A stretch of DNA of 47,319 bases from an uncultured Pelagibacteraceae bacterium (GTDB taxonomy: Bacteria > Pseudomonadota > Alphaproteobacteria > Pelagibacterales > Pelagibacteraceae), in contig CACCZY010000005.1 of the NCBI GenBank assembly GCA_902550635.1, forward strand, positions 1 through 47,319, read 5' to 3'. The translations under genes were made by a program, and so were the position numbers. The notes beneath the pieces are model-generated. The model ran no database searches and was not told the DNA's origin. It worked only from the letters and a program-made list of their open reading frames with translations. This document shows positions 1 to 10,979 of this stretch, piece after piece; the first letter of the stretch is position 1; every line of letters begins with the position of its first letter.

Positions 1-60
1 AGATTCAACTTTATATATTGTATAAATATTATAAGTTGTGCAACTTTAGAATTAATTTTG

Positions 61-119
61 ATCTAGTATTAGTTGTTGTTTAGAAAAAAAAATTTTTAAT
101 CTAGTATTGGTTGTTGTTT
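61..119. repeat. Two 21-bp direct repeats left of rpsT
   Basis: Copies lie at 61-81 and 99-119 and begin ATCTAGTATT followed by RGTTGTTGTTT. They differ at one base and start 38 bp apart. An inverted repeat AAGTTG-TG-CAACTT lies at 33-46. No gene is visible in 1-119. In many alphaproteobacteria dnaA lies near rpsT, so this may be the control region of a leftward dnaA outside the window; that is inference. I see no canonical DnaA box (TTATCCACA) here. Confidence 0.6.
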
Positions 120-380
120 TTAAAGAGAATTAATTCTTTTAGTTATCCTTGAAACGTTCCTTGAAGCATTACGTTTTTTGATTACACCCGTTTTGGCTAT
201 TCTCATTAACTCAGAATTCAACTTGGGTAAGAATGATAATGCATCTTTTTTATTTTTTGCATCAATTAAAGAATTCATTCTCTTAAGAGCATTTTTGTAT
301 CTGCCTTTTCTTGACTTATTAACTTTTGTTTGTCTTTGAATTCTACGTGTTGTTTTAATTGCTGATTTTGTATTTGCCAT
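120..380 (-). CDS. rpsT: 30S ribosomal protein S20
   Basis: An 86-residue, very basic protein, the usual size for S20, which binds 16S rRNA early in assembly of the small subunit. The N-terminus MANTKSAIKTTRRIQRQTK and the central RKGRYKNALKRM stretch are characteristic of the family, and the whole chain reads as the expected helical bundle. It lies 53 bp downstream of mutM on the same strand and may be co-transcribed with it. The start is the only one giving the conserved MAN- end. There is no truncation. Confidence 0.96.
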   Translation of the reverse strand: MANTKSAIKTTRRIQRQTKVNKSRKGRYKNALKRMNSLIDAKNKKDALSFLPKLNSELMRIAKTGVIKKRNASRNVSRITKRINSL

Positions 381-433
381 AGCGTGGACGTTGTATAACT
401 TTTGTAATAAAATCGGTCAATAGATTAATGTGT

Positions 434-1297
434 TTATTTTTGACATTTTTTGCAGAGAAATGTTGATCTATTTGAAATAAATAATTTCATTATAATTCCA
501 TCACATCTGTTATTTGGACATTTTTTACCATCTTGGCTGTAAACTTTGAATGAATCTTGGAAATATCCTTTTTCACCTGAAGTGCTAATAAAGTTTTTAA
601 TAGAAGATCCTCCTTTGTTTATAGCCTTAGTAATTATTCTTTTTGAAAATAAAATTAAATTTTTAATCTCTTCATTTTTTAATTTACAGGACATCTTCAA
701 AGGATTGATTTTTGAATAAAATAAAATCTCATTGGCATAAATATTTCCTATCCCACAAACAAATTTTTGATCCAATAAAGTATTTTTAATATTTTTATTT
801 TTTTTTTTTAAATATTTTTTTACATAATTCTTATTAAAATTTCCATCAAGTGGCTCTGGTCCTAATTTTGAGAAATATTTTTTTAAATTATTAATATCTT
901 TTAGTATTAAAAAAAATCCAAACCGTCTAGGGTCGTTATAAATCATTTTAATATTACCAAATATAAATTCTAAATGGTTATGTTTTTTTGGTAAAAATGG
1001 AGAATTATAAAAACTTGTATTTGTTATATTGTTAATTTTTTTTTTATAAACTAAATGTATAGTTCCAGACATTCCTAGATGAAATATGCAGTAACTTTTA
1101 TTGTTAAGTTCCAAGACTATATATTTTGAAATTCTTGAAACATTACTAATTTTATTTCCTTCTAGTTTATTTTTAAAATTTTTTTTTAATTTAAACCTCA
1201 ATTTGTTATTTCTAACTATAACTTGTTTAATTTTTCTTGATTTTATCTTTTTGATAAGTGACTTTTTAACTATTTCAACTTCTGGTAATTCTGGCAT
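434..1297 (-). CDS. mutM: Formamidopyrimidine-DNA glycosylase (Fpg/MutM)
   Basis: A bifunctional glycosylase/AP lyase that removes 8-oxoguanine and other oxidised purines. After Met removal the protein begins PELPEVE, which supplies the catalytic Pro and Glu. The conserved Lys lies in RISKYIVLEL. The C-terminal zinc finger is Cys260-x4-Cys265-x16-Cys282-x2-Cys285, so the protein is complete at 287 residues, slightly longer than usual because of Lys/Asn-rich loops. It is divergent from ubiE with a 37-bp gap and is followed by rpsT on the same strand. Confidence 0.95.
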   Translation of the reverse strand: MPELPEVEIVKKSLIKKIKSRKIKQVIVRNNKLRFKLKKNFKNKLEGNKISNVSRISKYIVLELNNKSYCIFHLGMSGTIHLVYKKKINNITNTSFYNSPFLPKKHNHLEFIFGNIKMIYNDPRRFGFFLILKDINNLKKYFSKLGPEPLDGNFNKNYVKKYLKKKNKNIKNTLLDQKFVCGIGNIYANEILFYSKINPLKMSCKLKNEEIKNLILFSKRIITKAINKGGSSIKNFISTSGEKGYFQDSFKVYSQDGKKCPNNRCDGIIMKLFISNRSTFLCKKCQK

Positions 1298-1334
1298 TTC
1301 TTATTATATTAGTATTGAATTAAAAAAATAAAAT

Positions 1335-2039
1335 ATGCAACAAGAACTTCAAAATAATAAAGGATTGGTTAATAACGTTTTCAATAAATCTTATGATAAA
1401 TATGATTTAATGAATGATATTATGTCATTTGGCATTCATAGAATTTGGAAAAAAGATCTATTATTTTGGATGTCACCAAAAAAAAATAGTAGTTTAATTG
1501 ATGTTGCTGCTGGCACAGGCGATATAGCAAAACTTTTTTCAAAATATACAAATAATAGTTCTAAAGTTTTATGTATTGAACCAAATAAAAAAATGTTATC
1601 TAAAGGCAAAGAAAAATTATCAAAATTTAAAAATATAAAATGGAAAATAGGAAAAGCTGAAAATATACCAATAAATAGTAATTTTTATGATTATTATTCA
1701 ATAAGTTTTGGTTTAAGAAATACAACAAATATTAATAAGTCTCTATCAGAAGCTTTTAGGGTACTAAAACCTGGAGGAAGATTTTTTTGTTTAGAATTTT
1801 CTAAAGTTGAAAATGAAAATTTAGAATTATTATATAACAAATATAGTAAATTTTTACCACATATTGGAAACTTTATTATAGGAGATAGTATGCCTTATGA
1901 ATATTTGACTGAAAGCATAAAAAAATTTGTGGATCAAGAAACCTTGATTGAATTAATGAAAAAAAATGGATTTGAAAATTGTTCATACAGAAATTTAAGT
2001 GGAGGAATAGTTGCTATACATTCAGGTTGGAAAATTTAA
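1335..2039 (+). CDS. ubiE: Ubiquinone/menaquinone C-methyltransferase UbiE
   Basis: A SAM-dependent class I methyltransferase for the C-methylation step of ubiquinone synthesis. The SAM-binding motif I is DVAAGTGDIA (about residues 56-65). The UbiE signatures VFNKSYDKYDLMND near the N-terminus and VLKPGGRFFCLEFS later in the chain are clear. The 234 residues fit the family. The stop codon overlaps the ATG of ubiB by one base, so the two are almost certainly translated from one message. It starts a rightward run ubiE-ubiB-coaBC-dut that is common in alphaproteobacteria. Confidence 0.94.
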   Translation: MQQELQNNKGLVNNVFNKSYDKYDLMNDIMSFGIHRIWKKDLLFWMSPKKNSSLIDVAAGTGDIAKLFSKYTNNSSKVLCIEPNKKMLSKGKEKLSKFKNIKWKIGKAENIPINSNFYDYYSISFGLRNTTNINKSLSEAFRVLKPGGRFFCLEFSKVENENLELLYNKYSKFLPHIGNFIIGDSMPYEYLTESIKKFVDQETLIELMKKNGFENCSYRNLSGGIVAIHSGWKI

Positions 2040-3604
2040 TGTTTAAAAAAATAATTATACTATTTAAATTAGCTAGAAAAATTGCTTTATCTGATGCACT
2101 CAAAATAATTTCAAAAATACAAAAACCACCTACAATTATAAGTTTTTTTTTTAGTATTTTCTCATTCTCTTTTAAAAAAGAAAATAAATTTCAAAATTTA
2201 TCTGATGAAGAAAAGCTTTGCACATCCATACAAAATATGGGGACAACTTTTATAAAATTAGGACAATTTTTAGCTACAAGACCAGATATAATTGGAGAAA
2301 ATTTATCAAATCAATTAGAAAAACTGCAAGATAAACTTCCCCCTTTTCCTTTAGAAAAAAGCAAATTTATAATTAAGAAAAATTTAGGAGAAAACTTATA
2401 TAATTCAATTATTAACATTAGTGAACCTATTGCAGCTGCATCAATTGCTCAAGTTCATAAAGCACAAATAAATGAACAAGGCACTATTAAAGATGTAGCA
2501 ATAAAAATACTAAGACCTGATATTAAAAAAATTTTCAATGAAGAAATTGATGCACTTTTAATGTTGGCTTATTTAGTAGAAAGTTTAATTAAAAAAACAA
2601 AAAGATTAAAACTTGTAGAAGTAGTATTTTTATTAAAAGAAATAACTAATCATGAAATGGATTTAAGATTTGAAGCTGCCGCTGCAAATGAATATTCAGA
2701 AAATACTAAAAATGATTCAGGTTTTCATGTACCTAAAATTTATTGGAATTATACAAGCGAAGAGGTTTTAACCCTTGATTGGATTGATGGAATATCAATA
2801 AGAGAAACTGAAGAATTAAAAAATAGAAAAATTAATACAAAAAATATTGCTTCTGATCTTATACAACATTTTTTAAGGCATGCAGTAAGAGATGGTTTTT
2901 TTCATGCCGATATGCATCAAGGGAATTTGTTTATTAATAATAGTGGTCAAATTGTGCCTATAGATTTTGGAATAATGGGAAGATTAGATAAATTGAATAA
3001 AAAATATTTAGCTGAAATTCTTTATGGATTTATTAAAAGAGATTATAAAAAGGTAGCGGAAGTACACATGATTGCTGGTTTGGTTCCACAAAATGTTAAT
3101 GTTGCTGAGTTATCACAGGCGTTAAGATCTATAGGGGAGCCAATTTTTGGTCAATCAGTTAAAGATATATCTGGAGCAAGATTATTAAAACAATTATTTG
3201 ATATTACTGAAAAATTTAATATGCAAACACAACCACAATTATTATTATTACAAAAAACAATGGTCGTAGTTGAAGGAGTTGCAAGGAAACTTAATTCAGA
3301 TACAAATATATGGGAAACTTCTAAACCCGTTTTAGAACAATGGTTGAAAGAAACCAAAGACCCAATTATTAATTTTACTGAAACTATCAAAGACTCAACT
3401 GAAATATTAAAAAGGTTACCTGAATTACCAAAAATTATGGACAAAGCAAATCAAGCCTTAACATTTATGGCTAGTGGACAAATACCTCAAAATTCAAATT
3501 CATATTCTGCTCTTAATGAAAAGAAGCTAGAAATGAAATCTTTCAGAAACCAAAGTATAGTTGGATTATTATTGCTTGTATTTTTAGGTTTCATAGTATT
3601 TTAA
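2039..3604 (+). CDS. ubiB: Ubiquinone biosynthesis kinase-like protein UbiB
   Basis: An atypical (ADCK/ABC1) protein-kinase-like ATPase needed for ubiquinone synthesis, probably membrane-associated. Visible family features are the KLGQ motif (FIKLGQFLATRPD), the Ala-rich loop AAASIAQVHKA that replaces the usual P-loop, and the catalytic FFHADMHQGNLF and PIDFGIMG segments. A C-terminal hydrophobic helix (IVGLLLLVFLGFIVF) would anchor it. I place the start at the ATG of 2039, touching the ubiE stop. An in-frame upstream ATG at 1979 lies inside ubiE and adds residues with no family match. This gives 521 residues. Confidence 0.93.
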   Translation: MFKKIIILFKLARKIALSDALKIISKIQKPPTIISFFFSIFSFSFKKENKFQNLSDEEKLCTSIQNMGTTFIKLGQFLATRPDIIGENLSNQLEKLQDKLPPFPLEKSKFIIKKNLGENLYNSIINISEPIAAASIAQVHKAQINEQGTIKDVAIKILRPDIKKIFNEEIDALLMLAYLVESLIKKTKRLKLVEVVFLLKEITNHEMDLRFEAAAANEYSENTKNDSGFHVPKIYWNYTSEEVLTLDWIDGISIRETEELKNRKINTKNIASDLIQHFLRHAVRDGFFHADMHQGNLFINNSGQIVPIDFGIMGRLDKLNKKYLAEILYGFIKRDYKKVAEVHMIAGLVPQNVNVAELSQALRSIGEPIFGQSVKDISGARLLKQLFDITEKFNMQTQPQLLLLQKTMVVVEGVARKLNSDTNIWETSKPVLEQWLKETKDPIINFTETIKDSTEILKRLPELPKIMDKANQALTFMASGQIPQNSNSYSALNEKKLEMKSFRNQSIVGLLLLVFLGFIVF

Positions 3605-3612
3605 TTCAGCCT

Positions 3613-4812
3613 ATGGATTTTTTAAAAGATAAAAAAATTTTACTAATTATTTGTGGTGGAATTGCTGCATATAAATCTTTGGAATTAATTAGACTGTTCA
3701 GAAAGAGCGGGGCGACCGTCAAAACTATATTAACAAATAATGCTAAAAAATTTATAACACCTCTTTCGGTAGCTTCTTTATCTCAAGAAAAAGTTTATTC
3801 GGATTTATTTGATCATAACAATGAGGCTGAAATGGATCACATATCACTTTCAAGATGGTCTGATTTAATATTAATTGCTCCTGCCACAGCGAATACAATT
3901 TCAAAATTAAGTAATGGTCTAGCCGATGACTTGGCCTCAACAGTAGTATTGGCTTCTGATAAAAATATATTTTTAGTTCCTGCAATGAATGTAAGAATGT
4001 GGGAACATGACTCAAATAAAAAAAATGTCAAAAAATTACAAGAATTTGGATATCAATTAATTGGTCCAGAAATTGGGGACATGGCTTGTGGAGAGTTTGG
4101 TGAGGGTAAAATGTCAGAACCAATTAATATTATTAATTATTTCATAAAATATTTTAAAAATATAAAAAAACATTATAAATATAAAGCTTTAGTAACAGCT
4201 GGACCAACACATGAATATATTGATCCTGTAAGATATGTAACTAACAAATCAAGTGGAAAACAAGGTTATGAAATTGCAAAATCTCTATCAAAAAATGGTT
4301 TTGATACCACTTTAATTTCTGGACCAACAAATCTAGACCCAATTAAGGGAATTAATATTATAAATGTAAATTCTGCTAAAGAAATGTTTGATGCGACTTT
4401 AAATAATCTACCAGTTGATGTCGCTATTTTTTCTGCAGCAGTTGCTGATTGGAAAATAAAAAATTTCAATAATAAAAAAATTAAAAAAAGTAATAATATA
4501 AATTTAACTCTAGAAAAAAATATTGATATTTTGAGTCATGTATCAAAACATAATTCTTTAAGACCAAAAATGGTAATCGGATTTGCAGCAGAAACTGATA
4601 ATTTAATTGAAAATTCTAAAAAAAAATTAAACGATAAAAATTGTGATTGGATAATTGCTAACGATGTTTCAGATACATCAATTGGATTTGAATCAGATTT
4701 CAATGAAGTAACAATATTTTATAAAAATAAAAAATTTGAAAAAATTTCTAAAATAAAAAAATCTCTTTTATCCGATAATATAGTTGAAAGGATAATTTCA
4801 GAATTAAATTAA
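3613..4812 (+). CDS. coaBC: Bifunctional CoaBC (phosphopantothenoylcysteine synthetase/decarboxylase)
   Basis: Catalyses two consecutive steps of coenzyme A synthesis. The N-terminal flavoprotein half (CoaC, about 1-185) carries the GGIAAYK motif, the catalytic His in DHISLSRW, PAMN and the Cys in MACGEFGEGKM. The C-terminal half (CoaB, about 190-399) has VTAGPTHEYIDPVRYV, NKSSGKQG and the AVADW/IGFAAET segments. The length of 399 is normal. It starts 8 bp after ubiB and ends 4 bp before dut, so it belongs to the same operon. Confidence 0.95.
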   Translation: MDFLKDKKILLIICGGIAAYKSLELIRLFRKSGATVKTILTNNAKKFITPLSVASLSQEKVYSDLFDHNNEAEMDHISLSRWSDLILIAPATANTISKLSNGLADDLASTVVLASDKNIFLVPAMNVRMWEHDSNKKNVKKLQEFGYQLIGPEIGDMACGEFGEGKMSEPINIINYFIKYFKNIKKHYKYKALVTAGPTHEYIDPVRYVTNKSSGKQGYEIAKSLSKNGFDTTLISGPTNLDPIKGINIINVNSAKEMFDATLNNLPVDVAIFSAAVADWKIKNFNNKKIKKSNNINLTLEKNIDILSHVSKHNSLRPKMVIGFAAETDNLIENSKKKLNDKNCDWIIANDVSDTSIGFESDFNEVTIFYKNKKFEKISKIKKSLLSDNIVERIISELN

Positions 4813-4816
4813 TTTA

Positions 4817-5254
4817 ATGGTAAAAGTTCTTGTAAAAAAGCTTGATCCAAATGTTAAACTTCCTTCATACAAAACAGAAGGGTCTTCAGGTATGGATTTA
4901 ATGGCGCATATTAATGAAACAATTACAATTCCACCAAAAAAATCAAAATTAATACCAACTGGGTTGTCTGTGGCAATACCAAATGATTGTGAAATTCAAA
5001 TAAGACCTAGATCAGGTTTAGCGGCTAAATCAAACATAAGTGTACTTAATACTCCAGGTACAATTGATAGCGACTACAGAGGAGAATTAAAAATAATTTT
5101 GTATAATCATGGTGATAATGATTTTGAAGTAAATAATAATGATAGAATTGCGCAAATGATACTTGTTCCAATATTGAAAATCAATTTAGAAGAAACAGAG
5201 GATTTACCTGACACTGTGAGAGGTTCTAGTGGTTTTGGATCAACTGGTAAATGA
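4817..5254 (+). CDS. dut: Deoxyuridine 5'-triphosphate nucleotidohydrolase
   Basis: Hydrolyses dUTP to dUMP and pyrophosphate, keeping uracil out of DNA and supplying the thymidylate precursor. All five motifs of trimeric dUTPases are present: GMDLMA, RPRSGLA, GTIDSDYRGEL, RIAQMIL and the C-terminal RGSSGFGSTGK, which folds over the active site. At 145 residues it is full length. Its stop overlaps the next gene (ATGA), indicating translational coupling. An AT-rich genome has a high thymidine demand, but nothing in the sequence is unusual. Confidence 0.96.
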   Translation: MVKVLVKKLDPNVKLPSYKTEGSSGMDLMAHINETITIPPKKSKLIPTGLSVAIPNDCEIQIRPRSGLAAKSNISVLNTPGTIDSDYRGELKIILYNHGDNDFEVNNNDRIAQMILVPILKINLEETEDLPDTVRGSSGFGSTGK

Positions 5255-6009
5255 TTAAGCAAATTAATAAAAAAAATATAGAGAGATATTCTCGTCAAAT
5301 AATTCTTAAAAATGTAGGACCAATGGGTCAAAAAAAAATTTTAAATTCAAAGGTGTTAATAATCGGACTTGGAGGATTAGGGTGTCCAGTTGCTGATCAT
5401 TTATGCAGAGCAGGTGTAGGAACAATTGGTATAGTAGATTTTGATAAAGTAAACTTGTCAAACTTGCATCGTCAATCATTTTACAGTCAAAAGGATATGA
5501 AAAAATTTAAAGTAGATGTTATTAAAAAAAAAATAAATTTAATTAATCCAAAAATTAAAGTAAAAAAATTTAAAAAAGCCATTACAGAAAATAACGCAAA
5601 TAGTTTGGTAAAAAATTTTGATATCATAATTGATGGTTCTGATAACTTTAAAACTAAATTTTTATTAAACAAAATATCAATAAAATATAATAAAACCTTA
5701 ATAATAGGCGCTATTAGTAAATTTGATGGACATGTTTTTACATTTAATTTTAAAAATAAAAATGAACCTTGTTTAAAATGTTTTTATCAATCGGAGCCCC
5801 CAGACGATGATTTATTAAATTGTGAAAGAGAGGGGATTTTAGGCCCTGTAGCAGGCATAATTGGCTCTTTACAAGCGAATGAAGCTTTAAAAATGATCTT
5901 ACAAACAAAAAACTACCTTAATAAAAAAATATTGATCCTTGATGCTCTTAAATTAAGTTTTAAAAAAGTTTTATTTAATAAAAAAAAAAATTGTATATGT
6001 AAAAAATGA
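5251..6009 (+). CDS. ThiF/MoeB/HesA-family adenylyltransferase
   Basis: An E1-like enzyme that adenylates the C-terminal Gly-Gly of a small sulfur-carrier protein (ThiS or MoaD type). The nucleotide-binding loop is GLGGLGCPVADHL (about 39-51), followed by DFDKVNLSNLHRQ with the Arg and Asp that contact ATP. Zinc cysteines are Cys174/Cys177 (CLKC) and Cys248/Cys250 near the end (C-I-C rather than the usual C-x2-C). There is no rhodanese domain. MoeB and ThiF cannot be separated by sequence here, and no carrier gene is in the window. It overlaps dut by 4 bp and the next gene by 4 bp. Confidence 0.88.
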   Translation: MIKQINKKNIERYSRQIILKNVGPMGQKKILNSKVLIIGLGGLGCPVADHLCRAGVGTIGIVDFDKVNLSNLHRQSFYSQKDMKKFKVDVIKKKINLINPKIKVKKFKKAITENNANSLVKNFDIIIDGSDNFKTKFLLNKISIKYNKTLIIGAISKFDGHVFTFNFKNKNEPCLKCFYQSEPPDDDLLNCEREGILGPVAGIIGSLQANEALKMILQTKNYLNKKILILDALKLSFKKVLFNKKKNCICKK

Positions 6010-6449
6010 AAAAAATAATTTATTTTTTTATTTTGATAATATTTTTTCAAGCAGCCTATTCATCAAGTTCGGTTTATCTAATGTTAAAAAATAGCGAAGT
6101 AAATGTAAGATATGGTCCTGGATTTTCATATCCTATTAAATTTAAATATAAGAAACGTTTTTTACCTTTAAAAATTGTTGATAAAAAAGAAAATTTCAGA
6201 AAAGTAATTGATTTTAAAAAAAATAGTGGGTGGATTCATTCTTCACAATTAAAAAAAAATAAATCATTTATACTATTAAAAAATCAAATATTATTCTCTA
6301 AACCGACCAAGTACTCAAAACCAATAGCAAAAATTTTTTCTGGAAGACTTTTGTTGGTAAAAAAATGTAAATTAAAATGGTGCAAAATAAAAACTGACAA
6401 GTATGAAGGATGGATAACTAATAATAATTTATGGGGTAGTATTGAATAG
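6006..6449 (+). CDS. Secreted protein with two bacterial SH3 domains
   Basis: 147 residues. An N-terminal signal peptide (MKKIIYFFILIIFFQAAYSS) is followed by an SH3b domain (VNVRYGPGFSYPIKFKYKKR...GWIHSSQL, about 30-80) and a second, weaker repeat ending GWITNNNLWG (about 90-145). Such alphaproteobacterial SH3 proteins are predicted to act in the periplasm, possibly binding peptidoglycan; no substrate can be read from the sequence. It is the last gene of the ubiE-dut run (ATGA overlap with the ThiF-like gene) and converges on katG with a 4-bp gap. Confidence 0.8.
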   Translation: MKKIIYFFILIIFFQAAYSSSSVYLMLKNSEVNVRYGPGFSYPIKFKYKKRFLPLKIVDKKENFRKVIDFKKNSGWIHSSQLKKNKSFILLKNQILFSKPTKYSKPIAKIFSGRLLLVKKCKLKWCKIKTDKYEGWITNNNLWGSIE

Positions 6450-6453
6450 TCTC

Positions 6454-8714
<2,261 letters not shown>

Positions 8715-8764
8715 TAATGAAGTCTTGTCACATTAAAATTTTAACGATTTTGTAATAATTGATT

Positions 8765-9181
8765 TTAATTATTATTTGCAACCTTAACTAAAACCTCAAT
8801 AGAATTAATTTTTTTTCCGGGCAGAACTTTTTTTATGTTTATTTTTCCTACATCCTTATCATCTAAATCTATAAGTTCTCTTTTATTTTCATCATAAAAG
8901 TGATGATGTTTCGATATATTCGTATCATAATAACTTTTATCACTACTAATTAAAATTTCTTTTAAATAACCTTTTTTTTTAAAAGCATTAACCGTATTGT
9001 AAACTGTGGCTAATGATATTTTTTCAGAATGTTTATTTTTTAAAATATTATTCAGATAATTAATTGTAAAATGGAAAGTATTTTTTCTATCAAACAGCAA
9101 TTTGCAGATTTTTATTCTTTGTTTAGTTGGTCTTAAACCGGAAGACCTTAGTTTTTTAATAAAGATACTATTATTGCTCAT
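8765..9181 (-). CDS. irr: Fur-family iron/haem-response regulator Irr
   Basis: A 138-residue Fur-superfamily repressor. The winged-helix part contains LRPTKQRIKICKLLF and the recognition-helix segment ISLATVYNTVNAFKKKG. The dimerisation part has the HHH cluster (KHHHFYDENK) typical of Irr, where it serves haem or metal sensing. The N-terminal GCPW haem motif of some rhizobial Irr proteins is absent. The identification as Irr rather than PerR rests mainly on its divergent position next to fabA-fabB-fabI, a conserved alphaproteobacterial arrangement. In that class Irr senses iron through haem status and controls haem and iron genes. Operator candidates flank the gene on both sides. Confidence 0.85.
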   Translation of the reverse strand: MSNNSIFIKKLRSSGLRPTKQRIKICKLLFDRKNTFHFTINYLNNILKNKHSEKISLATVYNTVNAFKKKGYLKEILISSDKSYYDTNISKHHHFYDENKRELIDLDDKDVGKINIKKVLPGKKINSIEVLVKVANNN

Positions 9182-9193
9182 TTTTTTGCCTAA

Positions 9194-9210
9194 TTTATAA
9201 CTATTCTATA
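9194..9210. promoter_or_regulatory. Second Irr-box-like site in the irr/fabA divergent region
   Basis: The plus strand reads TTTATAACTATTCTATA. It matches the Irr box (TTTAGAA-N3-TTCTAAA form) with one mismatch per half-site. On the minus strand it is identical to the katG site at 14 of 17 positions, two of the three differences being in the central spacer. It overlaps the expected irr transcription start region and the -35 region of the fab promoter. Autoregulation of irr is the simplest reading. Confidence 0.5.
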
Positions 9211-9215
9211 GAAGT

Positions 9216-9228
9216 ATTATATTATAAT
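9216..9228. promoter_or_regulatory. Back-to-back -10 elements for irr and fabA
   Basis: TATAAT occurs on the minus strand at 9216-9221 and again at 9221-9226, pointing at irr, and on the plus strand at 9223-9228, pointing at fabA. The latter would give a leader of about 25 nt before the fabA ATG. Clear -35 hexamers are not visible on either strand. In such AT-rich DNA the -10 matches alone are weak evidence; the divergent gap of 80 bp, among the largest in the window, supports them. Confidence 0.4.
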
Positions 9229-9261
9229 CATGTTAAATAAAGTAATAATTGCTTAAATTTT

Positions 9262-9765
9262 ATGATTAAAAAATCATCCTATAATTACCAAGAATTAATT
9301 GATTGTGGAAATGGTAAGCTTTTTGGTCCAGGAAACGCAAAATTACCTCTACCACCCATGCTGATGTTTGACAGAATCTCAGAAATTAGCGAAGATAAGG
9401 GGGAATATAAAAAAGGATTAATTAAAGCTGAACTAGACATTAAAAATAGTTTATGGTTTTTTGAATGTCACTTTAAAGATGATGCAGTTATGCCGGGATG
9501 TTTGGGTTTAGATGCGATGTGGCAATTGGTTGGTTTTTATTTAGGATGGCTAGGAAATCCTGGAAAAGGAAGAGCTTTAGGAGTTAACACTGTAAAATTT
9601 ACTGGAGAAGTATTAAAAAATGTTAAAATTGCTACTTACGAAATTGATATGAAAAGAATTCTTATAAAAGAAGGTACTACTGTTGGTTTAGCGAACGGTA
9701 TACTTAAAGCGGATGGAAAAAAGATTTATTCAGCTGAAAATTTAAAAGTTGGATTATTTAAATAA
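9262..9765 (+). CDS. fabA: 3-hydroxydecanoyl-ACP dehydratase/isomerase FabA
   Basis: Catalyses dehydration of 3-hydroxydecanoyl-ACP and its isomerisation to cis-3-decenoyl-ACP, the branch point for unsaturated fatty acids. The hot-dog fold has the catalytic His70 and Asp84 at exactly the E. coli numbering ([20 protein letters not shown]). The length of 167 residues is standard. It is the first gene of fabA-fabB-fabI; its stop overlaps the fabB ATG by one base. It is divergent from irr, as in other alphaproteobacteria, so iron-linked control is possible. Confidence 0.96.
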   Translation: MIKKSSYNYQELIDCGNGKLFGPGNAKLPLPPMLMFDRISEISEDKGEYKKGLIKAELDIKNSLWFFECHFKDDAVMPGCLGLDAMWQLVGFYLGWLGNPGKGRALGVNTVKFTGEVLKNVKIATYEIDMKRILIKEGTTVGLANGILKADGKKIYSAENLKVGLFK

Positions 9766-10976
9766 TGAAAAGAGTTGTTGTAACAGGTATTGGTGTAGTA
9801 TCTTGCTTAGGAAATAATCAAGATGAAGTTTATAAATCATTAGTAAATGCAAAATCTGGAATTACATTTTGCGAAGAATATAAAGAATATAATTTAAAAA
9901 GTAATGTACATGGTAAACCAAATATTAAACTTGAAAACCATGTAGATAGAAAATTTATAAGATTCATGGGTCCTGGCTCAGCGTATAATTATGTTTCTAT
10001 GAATGAGGCTATTAAAGATTCAGGATTAGAAGAAAAAGATGTTAGTAATATTAATACAGGTATTATTATGGGATCTGGCGGTCCTTCAATTGAAAATGTA
10101 ATTTTAGCAGCAGACAAAACAAGAGAAAAAAATCCAAAAAGAATGGGTCCATTTATTGTTCCAAGAACAATGTCGAGTACAGCCTCTGCTACATTGGCTG
10201 TACCATTTAAGATCAAAGGTATAAATTATACAATTAGTTCTGCATGTGCAACAAGCGGTCATTGTATTGGAAATGCAATGGAATTAATTCAATTGGGAAA
10301 ACAAAAAATTATTTTTGCTGGTGGCAGTGATGAAGTTCATTTTTCAATGACAGCGATGTTTGATGCTATGACTGCTCTTTCATCAAAATATAATGATACT
10401 CCAGATAAAGCTTCCAGACCCTATGATAAAACCAGAGATGGATTTGTAATATCTGGTGGTGGGGGTGTTTTAGTTTTAGAAGAATATGAACACGCAAAAG
10501 CTAGAGGAGCAAAAATTTATGCAGAATTAACTGGATATGGAGCAACTTCAGATGGTTACGACATGGTAGCACCATCAGGAGAAGGTGCTGTAAGATGCAT
10601 GAAAATGGCCCTAAACACTGCTAAAAATAAAATTGACTATATAAATACACATGGAACATCAACTCCAGTGGGAGATATTACAGAGTTAAAAGCCGTAGGA
10701 GAAGTATTTAAAAATAATGTGCCTAAAATAAGTTCTACAAAATCACTTTCGGGACACTCTCTAGGAGCAACTTCAGTTCATGAAGCAGTTTATAGTTTAA
10801 TTATGATGAAAAATAACTTTATTTCAGCATCAATAAACATAACAGACATGGATGATGAAGCAAAAAAATTTCCAATAGTTACAAAAGTTGAAAAGGATGT
10901 AAATTTAAATTCAATTATGTCTAATAGTTTTGGGTTTGGAGGAACTAACGCAACTTTAGTTTTTGAAAAGGTTTAA
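9765..10976 (+). CDS. fabB: 3-oxoacyl-ACP synthase I FabB
   Basis: A beta-ketoacyl-ACP synthase that elongates the cis-unsaturated acyl chain made by FabA. The thiolase-fold catalytic triad is Cys161 ([10 protein letters not shown]), His296 ([11 protein letters not shown]) and His331 (SLSGHSLGA). The glycine-rich [12 protein letters not shown] end is present. At 403 residues it is full length. It is translationally coupled to fabA and followed 3 bp later by fabI, making a compact unsaturated fatty acid operon. Confidence 0.96.
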   Translation: MKRVVVTGIGVVSCLGNNQDEVYKSLVNAKSGITFCEEYKEYNLKSNVHGKPNIKLENHVDRKFIRFMGPGSAYNYVSMNEAIKDSGLEEKDVSNINTGIIMGSGGPSIENVILAADKTREKNPKRMGPFIVPRTMSSTASATLAVPFKIKGINYTISSACATSGHCIGNAMELIQLGKQKIIFAGGSDEVHFSMTAMFDAMTALSSKYNDTPDKASRPYDKTRDGFVISGGGGVLVLEEYEHAKARGAKIYAELTGYGATSDGYDMVAPSGEGAVRCMKMALNTAKNKIDYINTHGTSTPVGDITELKAVGEVFKNNVPKISSTKSLSGHSLGATSVHEAVYSLIMMKNNFISASINITDMDDEAKKFPIVTKVEKDVNLNSIMSNSFGFGGTNATLVFEKV

Positions 10977-10979
10977 TTT

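Noticed and set aside
1..119. Replication origin at the left edge
   Set aside because: No cluster of DnaA boxes is visible and the flank is cut off; only the repeats are reported.
1101..1331. Plus-strand hydrophobic frame before ubiE
   Set aside because: Opposite the start of mutM; hydrophobicity comes from the complement of Lys/Asn codons.
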